Source: Strigamia acuminata
Lineage: Eukaryota > Arthropoda > Chilopoda > Geophilomorpha > Linotaeniidae
Direction of reading: 5' to 3'
Assembly (NCBI GenBank): GCA_949358305.1
Contig: OX442319.1
Location: forward strand, 186,001-250,000
Length of the DNA stretch: 64,000 nucleotides
Shown here: positions 12,567 through 22,409 of the stretch, piece after piece
Numbering within the stretch: the stretch's first letter is position 1
Layout of the letters: each line of letters begins with the position of its first letter
Position numbers and translations under genes: made by a program
The notes under the pieces: model-generated
Database searches by the model: none
What the model was told of the DNA's origin: nothing
Seen by the model: the letters and a program-made list of their open reading frames with translations, nothing else

Positions 12567-14252
12567 GTCTGCACGACCTCCAAGACTGTTTTAGGGTTAA
12601 TTTGAGTCAAATAATTCATTCTGGGGGTTGTTTTGGGTTTTTTACAAGTGTGTTTTTGTAGTTTTTATTGGTTTCAAACATTGTCAATTCTTTATACAAG
12701 TGTAACTTTCATTTCTCTGTATTTTGAGAACTTTGCATTGCAGCAAAGTTCATTTCTTGCCCCTTAATTATTGTGTAATTGTTGGTTTTCAAGCCCGTTT
12801 TTTAACAATAACTTTATTTGAAGTGCCTATTGTTTCAGGCACGTGCTTCCACGTGCCTTTTATTGTTGAGCAATTTCTTGGGCAGTTGCGCTCCTGTTGC
12901 TAGCATTGCCGCGCGTTCTCCGCGCGCGTACTCGCGTTTCGCATCACACACATTCGGATTCGATGGCCTATCGCGGCGGCACATTGTGTGGCATAGCGCG
13001 GCACGTTGCAATTGCTAATGCTACGGTCGACGGCAATTCGCATGCGCTATCCGCTGCATCAAACCCCAAATACCGATAAAAAATCGCAGAAAACACTAAT
13101 CCCGACCCAAAAACCGCCAAAATTACCCTCAACACACGCCAACAACCTTCCACCACTTAAATTACACCGGAAAAAAACAATTTCAAACCGAAAAATCAAC
13201 AAAAAAGGCCAAAAAAATATTGCAAACAAAGAGAAAAGATCAATTATCGAGGCAAATCCCCACCACAAAACAACGCATCGCCGGTATACACTTAAGCGTA
13301 CAGTGCACAACACTACTGTTTATTTTCAATGATCCAATAAATAAAATTTGAAACAAAGTTGAGTGGAATTGTACGTTTCTTGTATATTAAAGTTTTTATT
13401 TTGTTTGTTTACACCTAATTTTTTTTTTCCATCATAGAATGGCGACTCGATACTTTTGTAGCTCGAATTCACTTCGTAAACGTGGTCGGTGTTCATCACG
13501 CGTCAATGCGCTCGTGCAATAGTATAGGCGCGCATACGATTTGATGCGCGCAAAACTTGCAAAACTTGCACGGAATTTGGGCAATTTTTGACAAATTTCA
13601 GCAGATTTTTGCCTGTATTTGACAAATTTCAGAAGATTTTTGCCTATATTTGACAAATTTCAGAAGATTTCCTCAATCCTCAAACATTTGCTGAAATTTC
13701 TCATAAAATTTCTAAAATTAATTGAAATTTGTCTGAAATTTGTCTGGAATTTGTCAAATATTGTCAAAAATCCGTGGAAATTTGTCAAATACTGGCAAAA
13801 ATCCATGTAAATTTGTCAAAAATTGCCATAATTCGGTGCAAATTGTGTTAGATATTGGAAAAATTTATTTTAACGCTTCCAACGCGCCAGTAAATCGCGC
13901 GTGCACACGCATGGATTTTTCGTCATAGTTGGATGCGCGCAAACCTCACGTAACTTGCGCCAAAATTTGGCAATTTTTGACAAATTTCAGCAGATTTTTG
14001 CCAGTATTTGACAAATTTCCACTGATTTTTGACAATATTTGACCCAACAACTGCGCCACGTTCCAGGCGCCGGTTTAGGCATTTTAGACCCGTTTTAGAC
14101 CGTTTTAGATGGCGAAAACGTTCTCTCCATCATTTTCTACCCCTGGGTGAGGTTTTCAGCGTTCATGATTGATGAAAAAGCTGTTTTCTAACTAGCTGTC
14201 CCATTGCTAGTTTTGGCGTCAGGTTTTAGCAACCTTCCGATCCGACTCTGTC
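12567..14252 (+). repeat. 1,686-bp tandem repeat, copy 2
   Basis: Nearly identical to copy 1; substitutions seen include CAAACATTGTC for CAAACGTTGTC and CACCTAATTT for CACTTAATTT. The last 700 bp also form the outer part of the left arm of the foldback. Confidence 0.9.
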
Positions 14253-14745
14253 GTCTGCACGACCTCCAAGACTGTTTTAGGGTTAATTTGAGTCAAATAA
14301 TTCATTCTGGGGGTTGTTTTGGGTTTTTTACAAGTGTGTTTTTGTAGTTTTTATTGGTTTCAAACATTGTCAATTCTTTATACAAGTGTAACTTTCATTT
14401 CTCTGTATTTTGAGAACTTTGCATTGCAGCAAAGTTCATTTCTTGCCCCTTAATTATTGTGTAATTGTTGGTTTTGAAGCCCGTTTTTTAACAATAACTT
14501 TATTTGAAGTGCCTATTGTTTCAGGCACGTGCTTCCACGTGCCTTTTATTGTTTAGCAATTTCTTGGGCAGTTGCGGTCCTGTTGCTAGCATTGCCGCGC
14601 GTTCTCCGCGCGCGTACTCGCGCGTTTCGCATCACACACATTCGGGTTCAATGGCCTATCGCGGCGGCACATTGTGTGGCATAGCGCGGCACGTTGCAAT
14701 TACGTGACGTGGCACGTTGCTGTTACGTGACGCGATAGCCAGTAT
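14253..14745 (+). repeat. Partial third copy of the 1,686-bp unit
   Basis: It matches the first 450 bp of the unit, then leaves it after CACGTTGCAATT and passes into ACGTGACG-rich sequence and the foldback array. The same segment recurs inverted at about 16690-17150. Confidence 0.85.
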
Positions 14746-14821
14746 TTAAGCAGGGGATTCCATCATCGTTTACACAAATGCGCATTGCAACGTGGAGGCG
14801 CATTCGAGTCCTTTTCCCAAG

Positions 14822-15096
14822 CGTTGAAAAAGGACAAAACTCGTATTCGATTCGCTTTCGAATCGAATACGAGTTTTGCCCTTCTTCAACGCGAAATCGT
14901 ATTCGACTCGCTTTCGAGTCGAATGCGAATTTTTCCCTTCTTCAACGCGAAATCGTATTCGACTCGCTTTCGAGTCGAATGCGAATTTTGCCCTTCTTCA
15001 ACGCGAAATCGTATTCGACTCGCTTTCGAGTCGAATGCGAATTTTGCCCTTCTTCAACGCGAAATCGTATTCGACTCGCATTCGAATCGATTACGA
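14822..15096 (+). repeat. 56-bp hairpin repeat array, left arm (about 4 units)
   Basis: Unit starts (CTTCTTCAACGC) fall at 14881, 14937, 14993 and 15049, a strict 56-bp period. Each unit contains an inverted repeat, ATTCGACTCG with CGAGTCGAAT around a 4-nt centre. A diverged unit precedes them at about 14822. Confidence 0.9.
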
Positions 15097-16012
15097 TTTT
15101 TGTCCTTTCTCAAGGCGATCTCGACTTTGATTCGTATTCGAGTTGTTACGAGTTCGTATTTTGATCGTATTCGAATCGAATTCAACTCGCATTCGAATCG
15201 TATATGAGATGGTCGATGATTTTTGTTTTCCGGACTTTGATTCGTATTCGAGTTGTTACGAGTTCGTATTTTGATCGTATTCGTATTCGAATCGAATTCG
15301 AATCGAATATGAATCGAATTCGAGTCGTATTCGAGATAGTCGATGACCCGTTTCCGGACTTTGACTCGTACGACTCGTATTCGAGATGTATTCGAGATGT
15401 ACTCGAATCGTATTCGAGTCGCATTCGAGATGGTCGATGATTTCCACTCGCTCGTATACGGGTTGTATACGAGCTCGTAATCGTAAACAAATCGTTTACA
15501 AGTCGTATACAAGTTGTATACGACTTGTATACAACTCGTATACGAACGAAGTTTGGAAAATCCACCAAATACTTACTACGACATGAAAACACATAGTAGT
15601 CACATACGTCTTATTTAGAAATTGTGTTTTCACAAACTTCACTCGTATACGAACTGTATACAAGTCGTATACAACTTGTATACGGCTTGTAAACGATTCG
15701 TTTACGATTACGAGTTCGTATACAACCCGTATACGAGCGAGTGGAAATCATCGACCATCTCGAATGCGACTCGAATACGATTCGAATACATCTCGAATAC
15801 ATCTCGAATACGAGTCGTACGAGTCAAAGTCCGGAAACGGGTCATCGACTATCTCGAATACGACTCGAATTCGATTCGTATTCGATTCGAATTCGATTCG
15901 AATACGAATACGATCAAAATACGAACTCGTAACGACTCGAATACGAATCAAAGTCGAGATCGCCTTGAGAAAGGACAAAAATCGTAATCGATTCGAATGC
16001 GAGTCGAATACG

Positions 16013-16615
16013 ATTTCGCGTTGAAGAAGGGCAAAATTCGCATTCGACTCGAAAGCGAGTCGAATACGATTTCGCGTTGAAGAAGGGAAAAATTCGCATT
16101 CGACTCGAAAGCGAGTCGAATACGATTTCGCGTTGAAGAAAGGCAAAATTCGCATTCGACTCGAAAGCGAGTCGAATACGATTTCGCGTTGAAGAAGGGA
16201 AAAATTCGCATTCGACTCGAAAGCGAGTCGAATACGATTTCGCGTTGAAGAAGGGCAAAATTCGCATTCGACTCGAAAGCGAGTCGAATACGATTTCGCG
16301 TTGAAGAAGGGAAAAATTCGCATTCGACTCGAAAGCGAGTCGAATACGATTTCGCGTTGAAGAAGGGCAAAATTCGCATTCGACTCGAAAGCGAGTCGAA
16401 TACGATTTCGCGTTGAAGAAGGGCAAAATTCGCATCCGACTCGAAAGCGAGTCGAATACGATTTCGCGTTGAAGAAGGGCAAAATTCGCATTCGATTCGA
16501 AAGCGAATCGCATACGATTTCGCGTTAAAAAAAGGACAAAACTCGTATTCGATTCGAAAGCGAATCGCATACGATTTCGCGTTGAAAAAGGACAAATTTC
16601 GCTTGGGAAAAGGAC
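16013..16615 (-). repeat. 56-bp hairpin repeat array, right arm (about 11 units)
   Basis: The same unit in inverted orientation, with TTGAAGAA at 16021 and then every 56 bp to 16469, followed by two variant units. GGGCAAAA and GGGAAAAA versions are interspersed. The right arm has over twice as many units as the left, so the array expanded or contracted after the arms formed. Long ORFs across it are a by-product of the repeat. Confidence 0.9.
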
Positions 16616-17820
16616 TCGAATGCGCCTCCACGTTGCAATGCGCATTTGTGTAAACGATGATGGAATCCCCTGCTTAAATACTGGCTATCGCGTCACGTAA
16701 CAGCAACGTGCCACGTCACGTAATTGCAACGTGGCGCGCTATGCCACACAATGTGCCGCCGCGATAGGCCATTGAACCCGAATGTGTGTGATGCGAAACG
16801 CGCGGCAATGCTAGCAACAGGAGCGCAACTGCCCAAGAAATTGCTCAACAATAAAAGGCACGTGGAAGCACGTGACTGAAACAATAGGCACTTCAAATAA
16901 AGTTATTGTTAAAAAACGGGCTTGAAAACCAACAATTACACAATAATTAAGGGGCAAGAAATGAACTTTGCTGCAATGCAAAGTTCTCAAAATACAGAGA
17001 AATGAAAGTTACACTTGTATAAAGAATTGACAATGTTTGAAACCAATAAAAACTACAAAAACACACTTGTAAAAAACCCAAAACAACCCCCAGAATGAAT
17101 TATTTGACTCAAATTAACCCTAAAACGGTCTTGGAGGTCGTGCAGACGACAGAGTCGGATTGGAAGGTTGCTAAAACCTGACGCCAAAACTAGCAATGGG
17201 ACAGCTAGTTAGAAAACAGCTTTTTCATCAATCATGAACGCTGAAAACCTCACCCAGGGGTAGAAAATGATGGAGAGAACGTTTTCGCCATCTAAAACGG
17301 TCTAAAACGGGTCTAAAATGCCTAAACCGGCGCCTGGAACGTGGCGCAGTTGTTGGGTCAAATATTGTCAAAAATCAGTGGAAATTTGTCAAATACTGGC
17401 AAAAATCTGCTGAAATTTGTCAAAAATTGCCAAATTTTGGCGCAAGTTACGTGAGGTTTGCGCGCATCCAACTATGACGAAAAATCCACGCGTGTGCACG
17501 CGCGATTTACTGGCGCGTTGGAAGCGTTAAAATAAATTTTTCCAATATCTAACACAATTTGCACCAAATTATGGCAATTTTTGACAAATTTACATGGATT
17601 TTTGCCAGTATTTGACAAATTTCCACGGATTTTTGACAATATTTGACACATTCAAGACAAATTTCAGACAGATTTCAATTAATTTTAGAAAATGTTTGAG
17701 AAATATCAGCAAATGTTTGAGGATTGAGGAAATCTGCTGAAATTTGTCAAATATAGACAAAAATCTGCTGAAATTTGTAAAAAATTGCCCAAATTCGGTG
17801 CAAGTTTTGCAAGTTTGCAA

Positions 17821-18599
17821 ACAGCAACAAGAATGATGTATTTAATAATTGTTTTTGCATTAGATATGTGTTTAATTCGTTTTAGCTCGGTTTGTACGGT
17901 TCTTGCGCGTAGTGCGCACGTTCAACACGCGGCCACGCGCGTACATCGCGCGTGTTGCGAGCAGGACGCAACAAAAGTTTGAGAGACTCGCATTTTACCA
18001 AGTCCCCAACTTATTTTACAGTTTTAGTTTAGCTTACCAACTCGCTTGGTAATTTCTGGATCCTGTTTAAGTGTTTCGTCGGGTTTTGAGCCCATAAACC
18101 CGTCTTTTTCCTTGGTAAGCGATTGCGTCGTCTGCTCAGAGCAACTGGCTTTAAGCGGAGATCGCTTACACGAGTCTGGAATGAGCGCTTATCACCGCAT
18201 TCGGCTCCAGTCTTCGTTTCTCGTTGAAAGTTAGCTTGTTGATTCGGGTTTTGGGCGACATTGACTAAAAAGACCTCGGGGAATCGTTCCCACCACTCGG
18301 TTTAGTCGTTTTCGAGACCCACGACCTCGAAAACGAAGTTAGAAGTGGCTCAAGGCCACTAGCGTGTCTGGCAGATAGCCATTTTGGTGATTTACGGGCG
18401 TCGGGCCCTTGTTCTTTGTTTCCCGCCTTTGCTCCTTTGTTTTTATTTGGTATTCAAGGTTCCTAAGCCTACAGTAGATTGGGATTAAATTCCCATGAAG
18501 ATTTATTAAGTATTCATTGGTAAAAACGAATATTTCCGCCGGCGCGTTTCTCTCATAGGTTTCGGTTCGCTCGAATCTCATTTTCGAGCGACCCAGCGA
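17821..18599. other. Gene-free stretch with short hairpins
   Basis: No gene is recognised. Two hairpins are visible: GTTTTCGAG/CTCGAAAAC near 18307-18333 and CGGGTTT/AAACCCG near 18080-18102. Confidence 0.5.
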
Positions 18600-18890
18600 A
18601 TGCGCCAAGTTACAGGCGCCAGCTTAGCAGTTTTAGACTCGTTTTCGACCGTTCTAATGTCAAAAAACGCGTAGAGCACGTTTTGCGACCTTTGGAAGTG
18701 CTTTTCCGACACCTAAGTGGTCGGAAAAGTGCTCTTCTGAGTTAAGACTCCTTTTGGCATTTTAGCGTCAGCATAAGAAATTCCTCAAACTTTTATTGAA
18801 ATCTCTCAAAAATTTCTAAAATTAATTGAAATTTGTCTGAAAATTGTCAAATATTGGCAAAAATCTGCAGAAATTTGTCAAATACGCGAT
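18600..18890 (+). repeat. Diverged relative of the 1,686-bp unit
   Basis: Words in the same order as near 12370-12440 (AGGCGCCAGCTTAG, TTTTAGACTCGTTTTCGACC) and then the TTTGTCAAATATTGGC words of the unit's 3' part, but clearly diverged. It is an older copy of the same family. Confidence 0.6.
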
Positions 18891-19325
18891 TGCATTGCGA
18901 CAGAAAGTCGTTTACGACTCCAATACGCACCCGTGCGTGTTTGTATCGCAACACGAAACTCAAACGCGCCACCGCGTTGCAAGACAACCAAATTTACAAA
19001 CGCAAACGCGCATTTGAGACAAAAACGAGTTTATTTTATTCACTCTCGCTTGATCCCCCTTCATCGCGCCTCGTTGCTCCTGTGAAAAAAATATATGAGA
19101 ATGCACAGAAATGAATCTTCCAATACTTACATGAAAATTGGCAACCTTGACACAAAACAGTCTATCGACACTCCCAACACCACCCCGGACATTTTTCGGA
19201 AGAGTATGGTCCACCCGGAATTCCCAGAATAGTCACCCCCGAAATGCGGATTTCGCGGAAGCCAATCCGCGAAAAGGTTAAGTTTTGTTCTTTTTTTTTT
19301 GTTTTTTTTTATTTTCTTTCTTTGT
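18891..19325. other. Gene-free flank of the Maverick
   Basis: No gene is seen and I found no inverted copy of this sequence beyond the right end of the Maverick. A hairpin (CGGATT..AATCCG) lies near 19234-19255, and T-rich tracts lie at 19285-19320. Confidence 0.5.
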
Positions 19326-19607
19326 CTATCCGAATAAATGGCTTATCTCGGCCAATTCCTGGATTTCTGCTATAGTTACGTTGTCATGTACGTATTTGAC
19401 GTGTTCAATATTCTCACTGGAAAATCTTCCAAGTTTTTCCAGCAGGGTTTGGATTTTAATCTGAAATGCCGGTCGCCACAAAAGTAACGAATCGGTTCTC
19501 TCATCTATTGAGCCACCATAATTGACCAATAAAAATAAGGATAAATGTTTCAAAATTATTTTCCTTTCATCGGTAGTTTTGTTCTGTTGGAGTTCAAAGA
19601 GATACAT
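19326..19607 (-). CDS. Hypothetical protein, 93 aa, outermost left gene of the Maverick
   Basis: Not recognised. The ATG at 19607 follows GAATTAAA, an A-run like those before the other Maverick genes, so it is preferred to the upstream in-frame TTG. The protein is mostly helical in character, with a short hydrophobic patch (LSLFLLVNY) and a charged C-terminal half. It lies downstream of protease 1 on the same strand and is presumably part of the same leftward unit. Confidence 0.45.
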   Translation of the reverse strand: MYLFELQQNKTTDERKIILKHLSLFLLVNYGGSIDERTDSLLLWRPAFQIKIQTLLEKLGRFSSENIEHVKYVHDNVTIAEIQELAEISHLFG

Positions 19608-19679
19608 TTTAATTCTTTTCTTTCTCAAATTGAAGTGAATATAATAATGTTGCTTTTTTTTATATATAGAAAATTTTTG

Positions 19680-19811
19680 TTACGGTTTCATTTTTGATTT
19701 GACACGGACTTTAACACATGCCCGTGCTTGTTTGCAGACTTTCCGCAAGGTTTTGTGCGAATCTTTGTTGATTTCAAATTAGGATCGTTTTAACTTCTTA
19801 AATAATTTCAT
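19680..19811 (-). pseudogene. Possible small basic ORF with internal stop
   Basis: An ATG at 19811 is preceded by AACAAAAAAA, the junction pattern of this element. Ten codons rich in Lys are followed by TAA (19779-19781), and then the same frame stays open for 32 more codons rich in Lys and Arg to a TAA at 19680-19682. It could be a decayed gene for a small basic core protein, or chance. Confidence 0.25.
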
Positions 19812-19842
19812 TTTTTTGTTAAAAATGGAAATTGGGTTTACT

Positions 19843-20262
19843 TTACAACAACTCAAGATTATTCATTCCTCGAATGATTTTAATGATTGTATTCTGCCTG
19901 AGATTAAGATTGGCTGCTAAATAGAGCGCAAAGAGGCAAAACATCCCGCAAGAATCCTCTTTTGTCAACGAATACACTTCTTTTGTAGCATAATCTAGGG
20001 TAACGTCTCTTCCGACAAAATCAATGATCTCTTTAGGTGGAACGTTTCCCAAATTATCAAAGTATATGCCTCTGTCATTGCAAAGATACAAGCTCACCCA
20101 ATGGGTACCACCACCCGTCGAAGGGTCTAAATTGATGACGAAGCTTTCATTCTTGCCCCGGTGATTCGCGAGCGGTTTCAAGCAATCGATGGGCAACACG
20201 TTGTTGAAGTGAGCGATACGTAGTTTATTCTTCGCCCAGTTGTAAATTTCCACGTTATTCAT
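19843..20262 (-). CDS. Adenain-type cysteine protease 1 (virion maturation protease)
   Basis: At 139 residues this is a typical Maverick protease of the adenovirus-protease family, which cleaves capsid and core precursors during particle maturation. The catalytic positions can be seen: His54 in GTHWVSLY, Asp69 in YFDNLG and Cys105 in DSCGMFCLF. Its ATG overlaps the integrase stop in AAAAAATGA, a stop-start overlap that suggests coupled expression or an A-run promoter inside the integrase end. The frame is intact. A second protease-like gene lies at 27458-27835 on the other strand; the two have different surrounding residues and are not recent duplicates. Confidence 0.85.
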   Translation of the reverse strand: MNNVEIYNWAKNKLRIAHFNNVLPIDCLKPLANHRGKNESFVINLDPSTGGGTHWVSLYLCNDRGIYFDNLGNVPPKEIIDFVGRDVTLDYATKEVYSLTKEDSCGMFCLFALYLAANLNLRQNTIIKIIRGMNNLELL

Positions 20263-21212
20263 TTTTTAATGTCGATGAGATCATCCACCCATGAATTATG
20301 CTTCTGATTGTCGCCGACCCATTTCACTAGGTACTTCCATGATCCATCGCTGTTTTTCTTTTTTCTAATGACTTTCTCGATCAAGTAGGGATCATCTACC
20401 CTGGTTTCAGTTCTTTGCAGTTCTTCACGGTAAAAGGAACCTTTGATCGATTCTCCCAAACTGTCTTTCAATTTGAAAATTGGAGGTTCATACGTCGTAT
20501 CCACTTTATCAATTGTAAAGATTTCATTAGTCCAATTTTGCAAAAACCCTTTGTCAAATATGGATTTGGATTTGGAAATACGCACTCGGTCGCCCACTTT
20601 GAATTTAGGCTTGGACGTTGCTGGTTCGGGAAGTAATTTTAGTCTGAGCGCCTTTTCATGTTTGGGAGCCACATCTTTGGGTTTCATGTTGGTCGTACGG
20701 TGAACCGAAGAGTTATAACGGGTCATCAATTGGGGTAAGATAGTAATCCAATTCCTCGAACCTTTCAAAGTAAAATGCCTGTACATGCGCTCTTTGAGTG
20801 TACGGTTGAACCGCTCGACCATGCTCGCTTTCAGCGGTGAGTGTGTGGAAAAATGGTTGATGTTGAACTTCTTGACAAGTGCCTTGAAATGGGAATTGTA
20901 GAATTCTTTCCCCCAATCGGATGCCATGTTGACCGGCCCCTTATTCCCCGCTTTGACAAGCACCTTTTCAAATGCGGCGGTTACGTCTTTGCCAGTCTTT
21001 GATTTGATGGGAACCGCATACGCATATTTAGAGAACGCATCTATAACCGTTAATAAGTATTTATAACCTTTGTTTACACAGGAAAAAGGTATCAATTCGA
21101 CTAAATCGATCTGCCATAAGTCGTTGATTGCAAAAGATACGACCGGACGTCTGACGTAATGCCTACGTGCCGGCTTATGTAATTCAGATACCAGTTGCTC
21201 TATATCGGGCAT
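20259..21212 (-). CDS. Maverick integrase (DDE, chromodomain)
   Basis: This 317-residue retroviral-type integrase would insert the element into host DNA. The DDE triad reads as Asp36 (WQIDLVEL), Asp99 (MASDWGKEF) and Glu133 (MVERFNRTLK). A chromodomain closes the protein (KYLVKWVG, W in NSWVDDL), a feature of Maverick and some gypsy integrases that binds modified histone tails. No clear N-terminal HHCC zinc finger is present. The ATG follows a run of 13 A, and the upstream PLA2 frame ends inside the first codons of this gene, so the two overlap by 13 bp. The frame is intact. Confidence 0.92.
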   Translation of the reverse strand: MPDIEQLVSELHKPARRHYVRRPVVSFAINDLWQIDLVELIPFSCVNKGYKYLLTVIDAFSKYAYAVPIKSKTGKDVTAAFEKVLVKAGNKGPVNMASDWGKEFYNSHFKALVKKFNINHFSTHSPLKASMVERFNRTLKERMYRHFTLKGSRNWITILPQLMTRYNSSVHRTTNMKPKDVAPKHEKALRLKLLPEPATSKPKFKVGDRVRISKSKSIFDKGFLQNWTNEIFTIDKVDTTYEPPIFKLKDSLGESIKGSFYREELQRTETRVDDPYLIEKVIRKKKNSDGSWKYLVKWVGDNQKHNSWVDDLIDIKK

Positions 21213-21568
21213 TTTTTTTTTTTTAGTTCCATTCCCAGTTTAAGTTTGGTATTGAACGTTGCTTTGATTGCTTTGGCGACTAATTTTGTGCTTAAACTGA
21301 CTGTTGGATCGGTGATGATTAAAACACATGCTTCAACCAACTTTCTGTCTGCTTCGTGTCTGGCTTCTAAGTTCTCATTTATGTAAGCAATGTCGTGCAG
21401 CTTGCACGCTTCATCCAATGGGTTTATGCCTTTATCTCCTCTAGCTAGACGTTTATCCAATTTTGTGCCTGGACCGCAATAGTTGTACCCGGGGATATGC
21501 ACTTCTACCGGTAGTTTATTGATTAGTTTATTGAAAAGTCCTTTGCCGGTTGCTGGAGATTTTTTTTT
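21200..21568 (-). CDS. Phospholipase A2-like ORF without its own start
   Basis: The frame carries the calcium loop YCGPGT and the catalytic HDIAY helix with flanking Asp and Cys, the signature of the PLA2 domain found in parvovirus capsids and in Maverick/adintovirus genomes, where it serves membrane penetration. There is no ATG before the domain. The frame opens only after a TAA at 21569-21571, inside an A11 run where the upstream zinc-ribbon frame overlaps it. To be made, the protein needs a -1 shift on the A-run, initiation at the GTG at 21502, or a real gene one A different from this one. The C-terminal end (MELKKKK) overlaps the integrase start. Confidence 0.7.
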   Translation of the reverse strand, partial: KKKSPATGKGLFNKLINKLPVEVHIPGYNYCGPGTKLDKRLARGDKGINPLDEACKLHDIAYINENLEARHEADRKLVEACVLIITDPTVSLSTKLVAKAIKATFNTKLKLGMELKKKKCPI

Positions 21569-21696
21569 TTAATGAACTGATATTTCAAGGTCCCACATTT
21601 GGAGCATTTGCCTCTTTTGTAGGCTCTGTTGTTCTTAGTGACACCCATTTCCAACGTGCCGGTAGGAGTAGACTTTTTGCATTTAACGCAAAACAT
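21523..21696 (-). CDS. Zinc-ribbon protein, 57 aa
   Basis: The ORF starts MFCVKCKK and has a second CSKCG pair, giving a CxxC...CxxC zinc ribbon of the kind often called DUF5679 in large DNA viruses and Mavericks. It overlaps the PLA2 frame by 46 bp. Its frame and the PLA2 frame are related by -1 at a run of 11 A (21560-21570), so the natural product may be a zinc-ribbon/PLA2 fusion. Too short to stand out among ORFs. Confidence 0.6.
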   Translation of the reverse strand: MFCVKCKKSTPTGTLEMGVTKNNRAYKRGKCSKCGTLKYQFIKKKNLQQPAKDFSIN

Positions 21697-21731
21697 GTTT
21701 GTCTTCTTTTTTTATTACGGGAATATAAAAA

Positions 21732-22409
21732 ATGAATGTCATAAATTTTGACACAGGGCGTTTGGATAAATGCGATAAGTCAATTTTGCCGAAAAACATA
21801 AGATGCATCATGTGTGGCCCGGCTGAATGTGGGAAAACGAATCTGTTGCTAAACTTCCTGCACTGGTTACGGTTTGACAAGCTGATGGTGTTTTCTAAAA
21901 CTTTATTTCAACCAAAATACGAGCGGTTAAGAGAGTTGTTCGAGGATCTAGAATCGGAATTGGGCGAACAGGTAGCTCATTTCTTCCCGAGCAACGAAGA
22001 TGTGCTGTCTCCCGAACAACTTTTTGATAAAACTGTGAACAAGTCTATTTTTGTGTTTGATGATGTGATGACCGACAAGCAACATAATATTGAGAAATAT
22101 TTTGCCCAGGGCTGTCATAGTAACGTAGACTCTTTTTACTTGTGTCAGACTTATAGCCGAATCCCAAAACAGGTGATAAGAGACAATGCCAATTTAATAA
22201 TCATGTTCAGACAAGACGAAAGAAACATGAAACACGTTTTTGACAACCATGTTGGAACGGACATGACGTACGTTCGATTCAGAGACGTGTGTAAGTCGTG
22301 TTGGGATGATGATACGTTTGGCTTTCTCACCATTGACAAGACCAAGTCTATGTCGAGCGGGAGATATAAAAATAAATTTTCCCCATTTTTAAAAAATGAA
22401 CATGAATAA
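21732..22409 (+). CDS. Genome-packaging ATPase (A32/FtsK-like)
   Basis: A 225-residue P-loop ATPase expected to pump DNA into the capsid. Walker A is GPAECGKT at residues 29-36 and Walker B is SIFVFDD at about 105-111; a sensor-like QTY lies further on. The start ATG is preceded by GAATATAAAAA. It is the first rightward gene, diverging from the zinc-ribbon gene across only 35 bp, so a bidirectional promoter is likely there. The last codons overlap the next ORF by 14 bp at TTTTTAAAAAATGAAC. Confidence 0.9.
   Translation: MNVINFDTGRLDKCDKSILPKNIRCIMCGPAECGKTNLLLNFLHWLRFDKLMVFSKTLFQPKYERLRELFEDLESELGEQVAHFFPSNEDVLSPEQLFDKTVNKSIFVFDDVMTDKQHNIEKYFAQGCHSNVDSFYLCQTYSRIPKQVIRDNANLIIMFRQDERNMKHVFDNHVGTDMTYVRFRDVCKSCWDDDTFGFLTIDKTKSMSSGRYKNKFSPFLKNEHE

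Larger units (their letters stand above)
13548..17820. repeat. Foldback palindrome, about 4.3 kb
   Basis: The left arm (about 13548-15561) is repeated in reverse complement on the right (about 15633-17820), around a spacer of about 70 bp. Matching landmarks are CAAAACTTGCAC near 13560 against GTGCAAGTTTTG near 17800, the gene-less TATTTAAGCAGGGGATTCC segment near 14745 against its complement near 16670, and GGTCGATGATTTCCACTCGC near 15434 against its complement near 15745. The inner part is made of permuted CGTATTCGAATCG words. No transposase is present. It looks like a Foldback-type non-autonomous element; the superfamily is unknown. Confidence 0.85.

Noticed and set aside
11132-13332. Identical 60-108-codon ORFs in the 1,686-bp units
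   Set aside because: Identity reflects the recent duplication; composition and overlap in several frames do not look coding.
14822-16615. Regular 56-bp repeats as a CRISPR array
   Set aside because: There are no variable spacers; units are contiguous and palindromic, and the genome is an animal one.
14778-16645. Several ORFs of 120-247 codons in three frames on both strands of the foldback
   Set aside because: They follow the 56-bp hairpin period, are open in several frames at once and have no protein-like composition.
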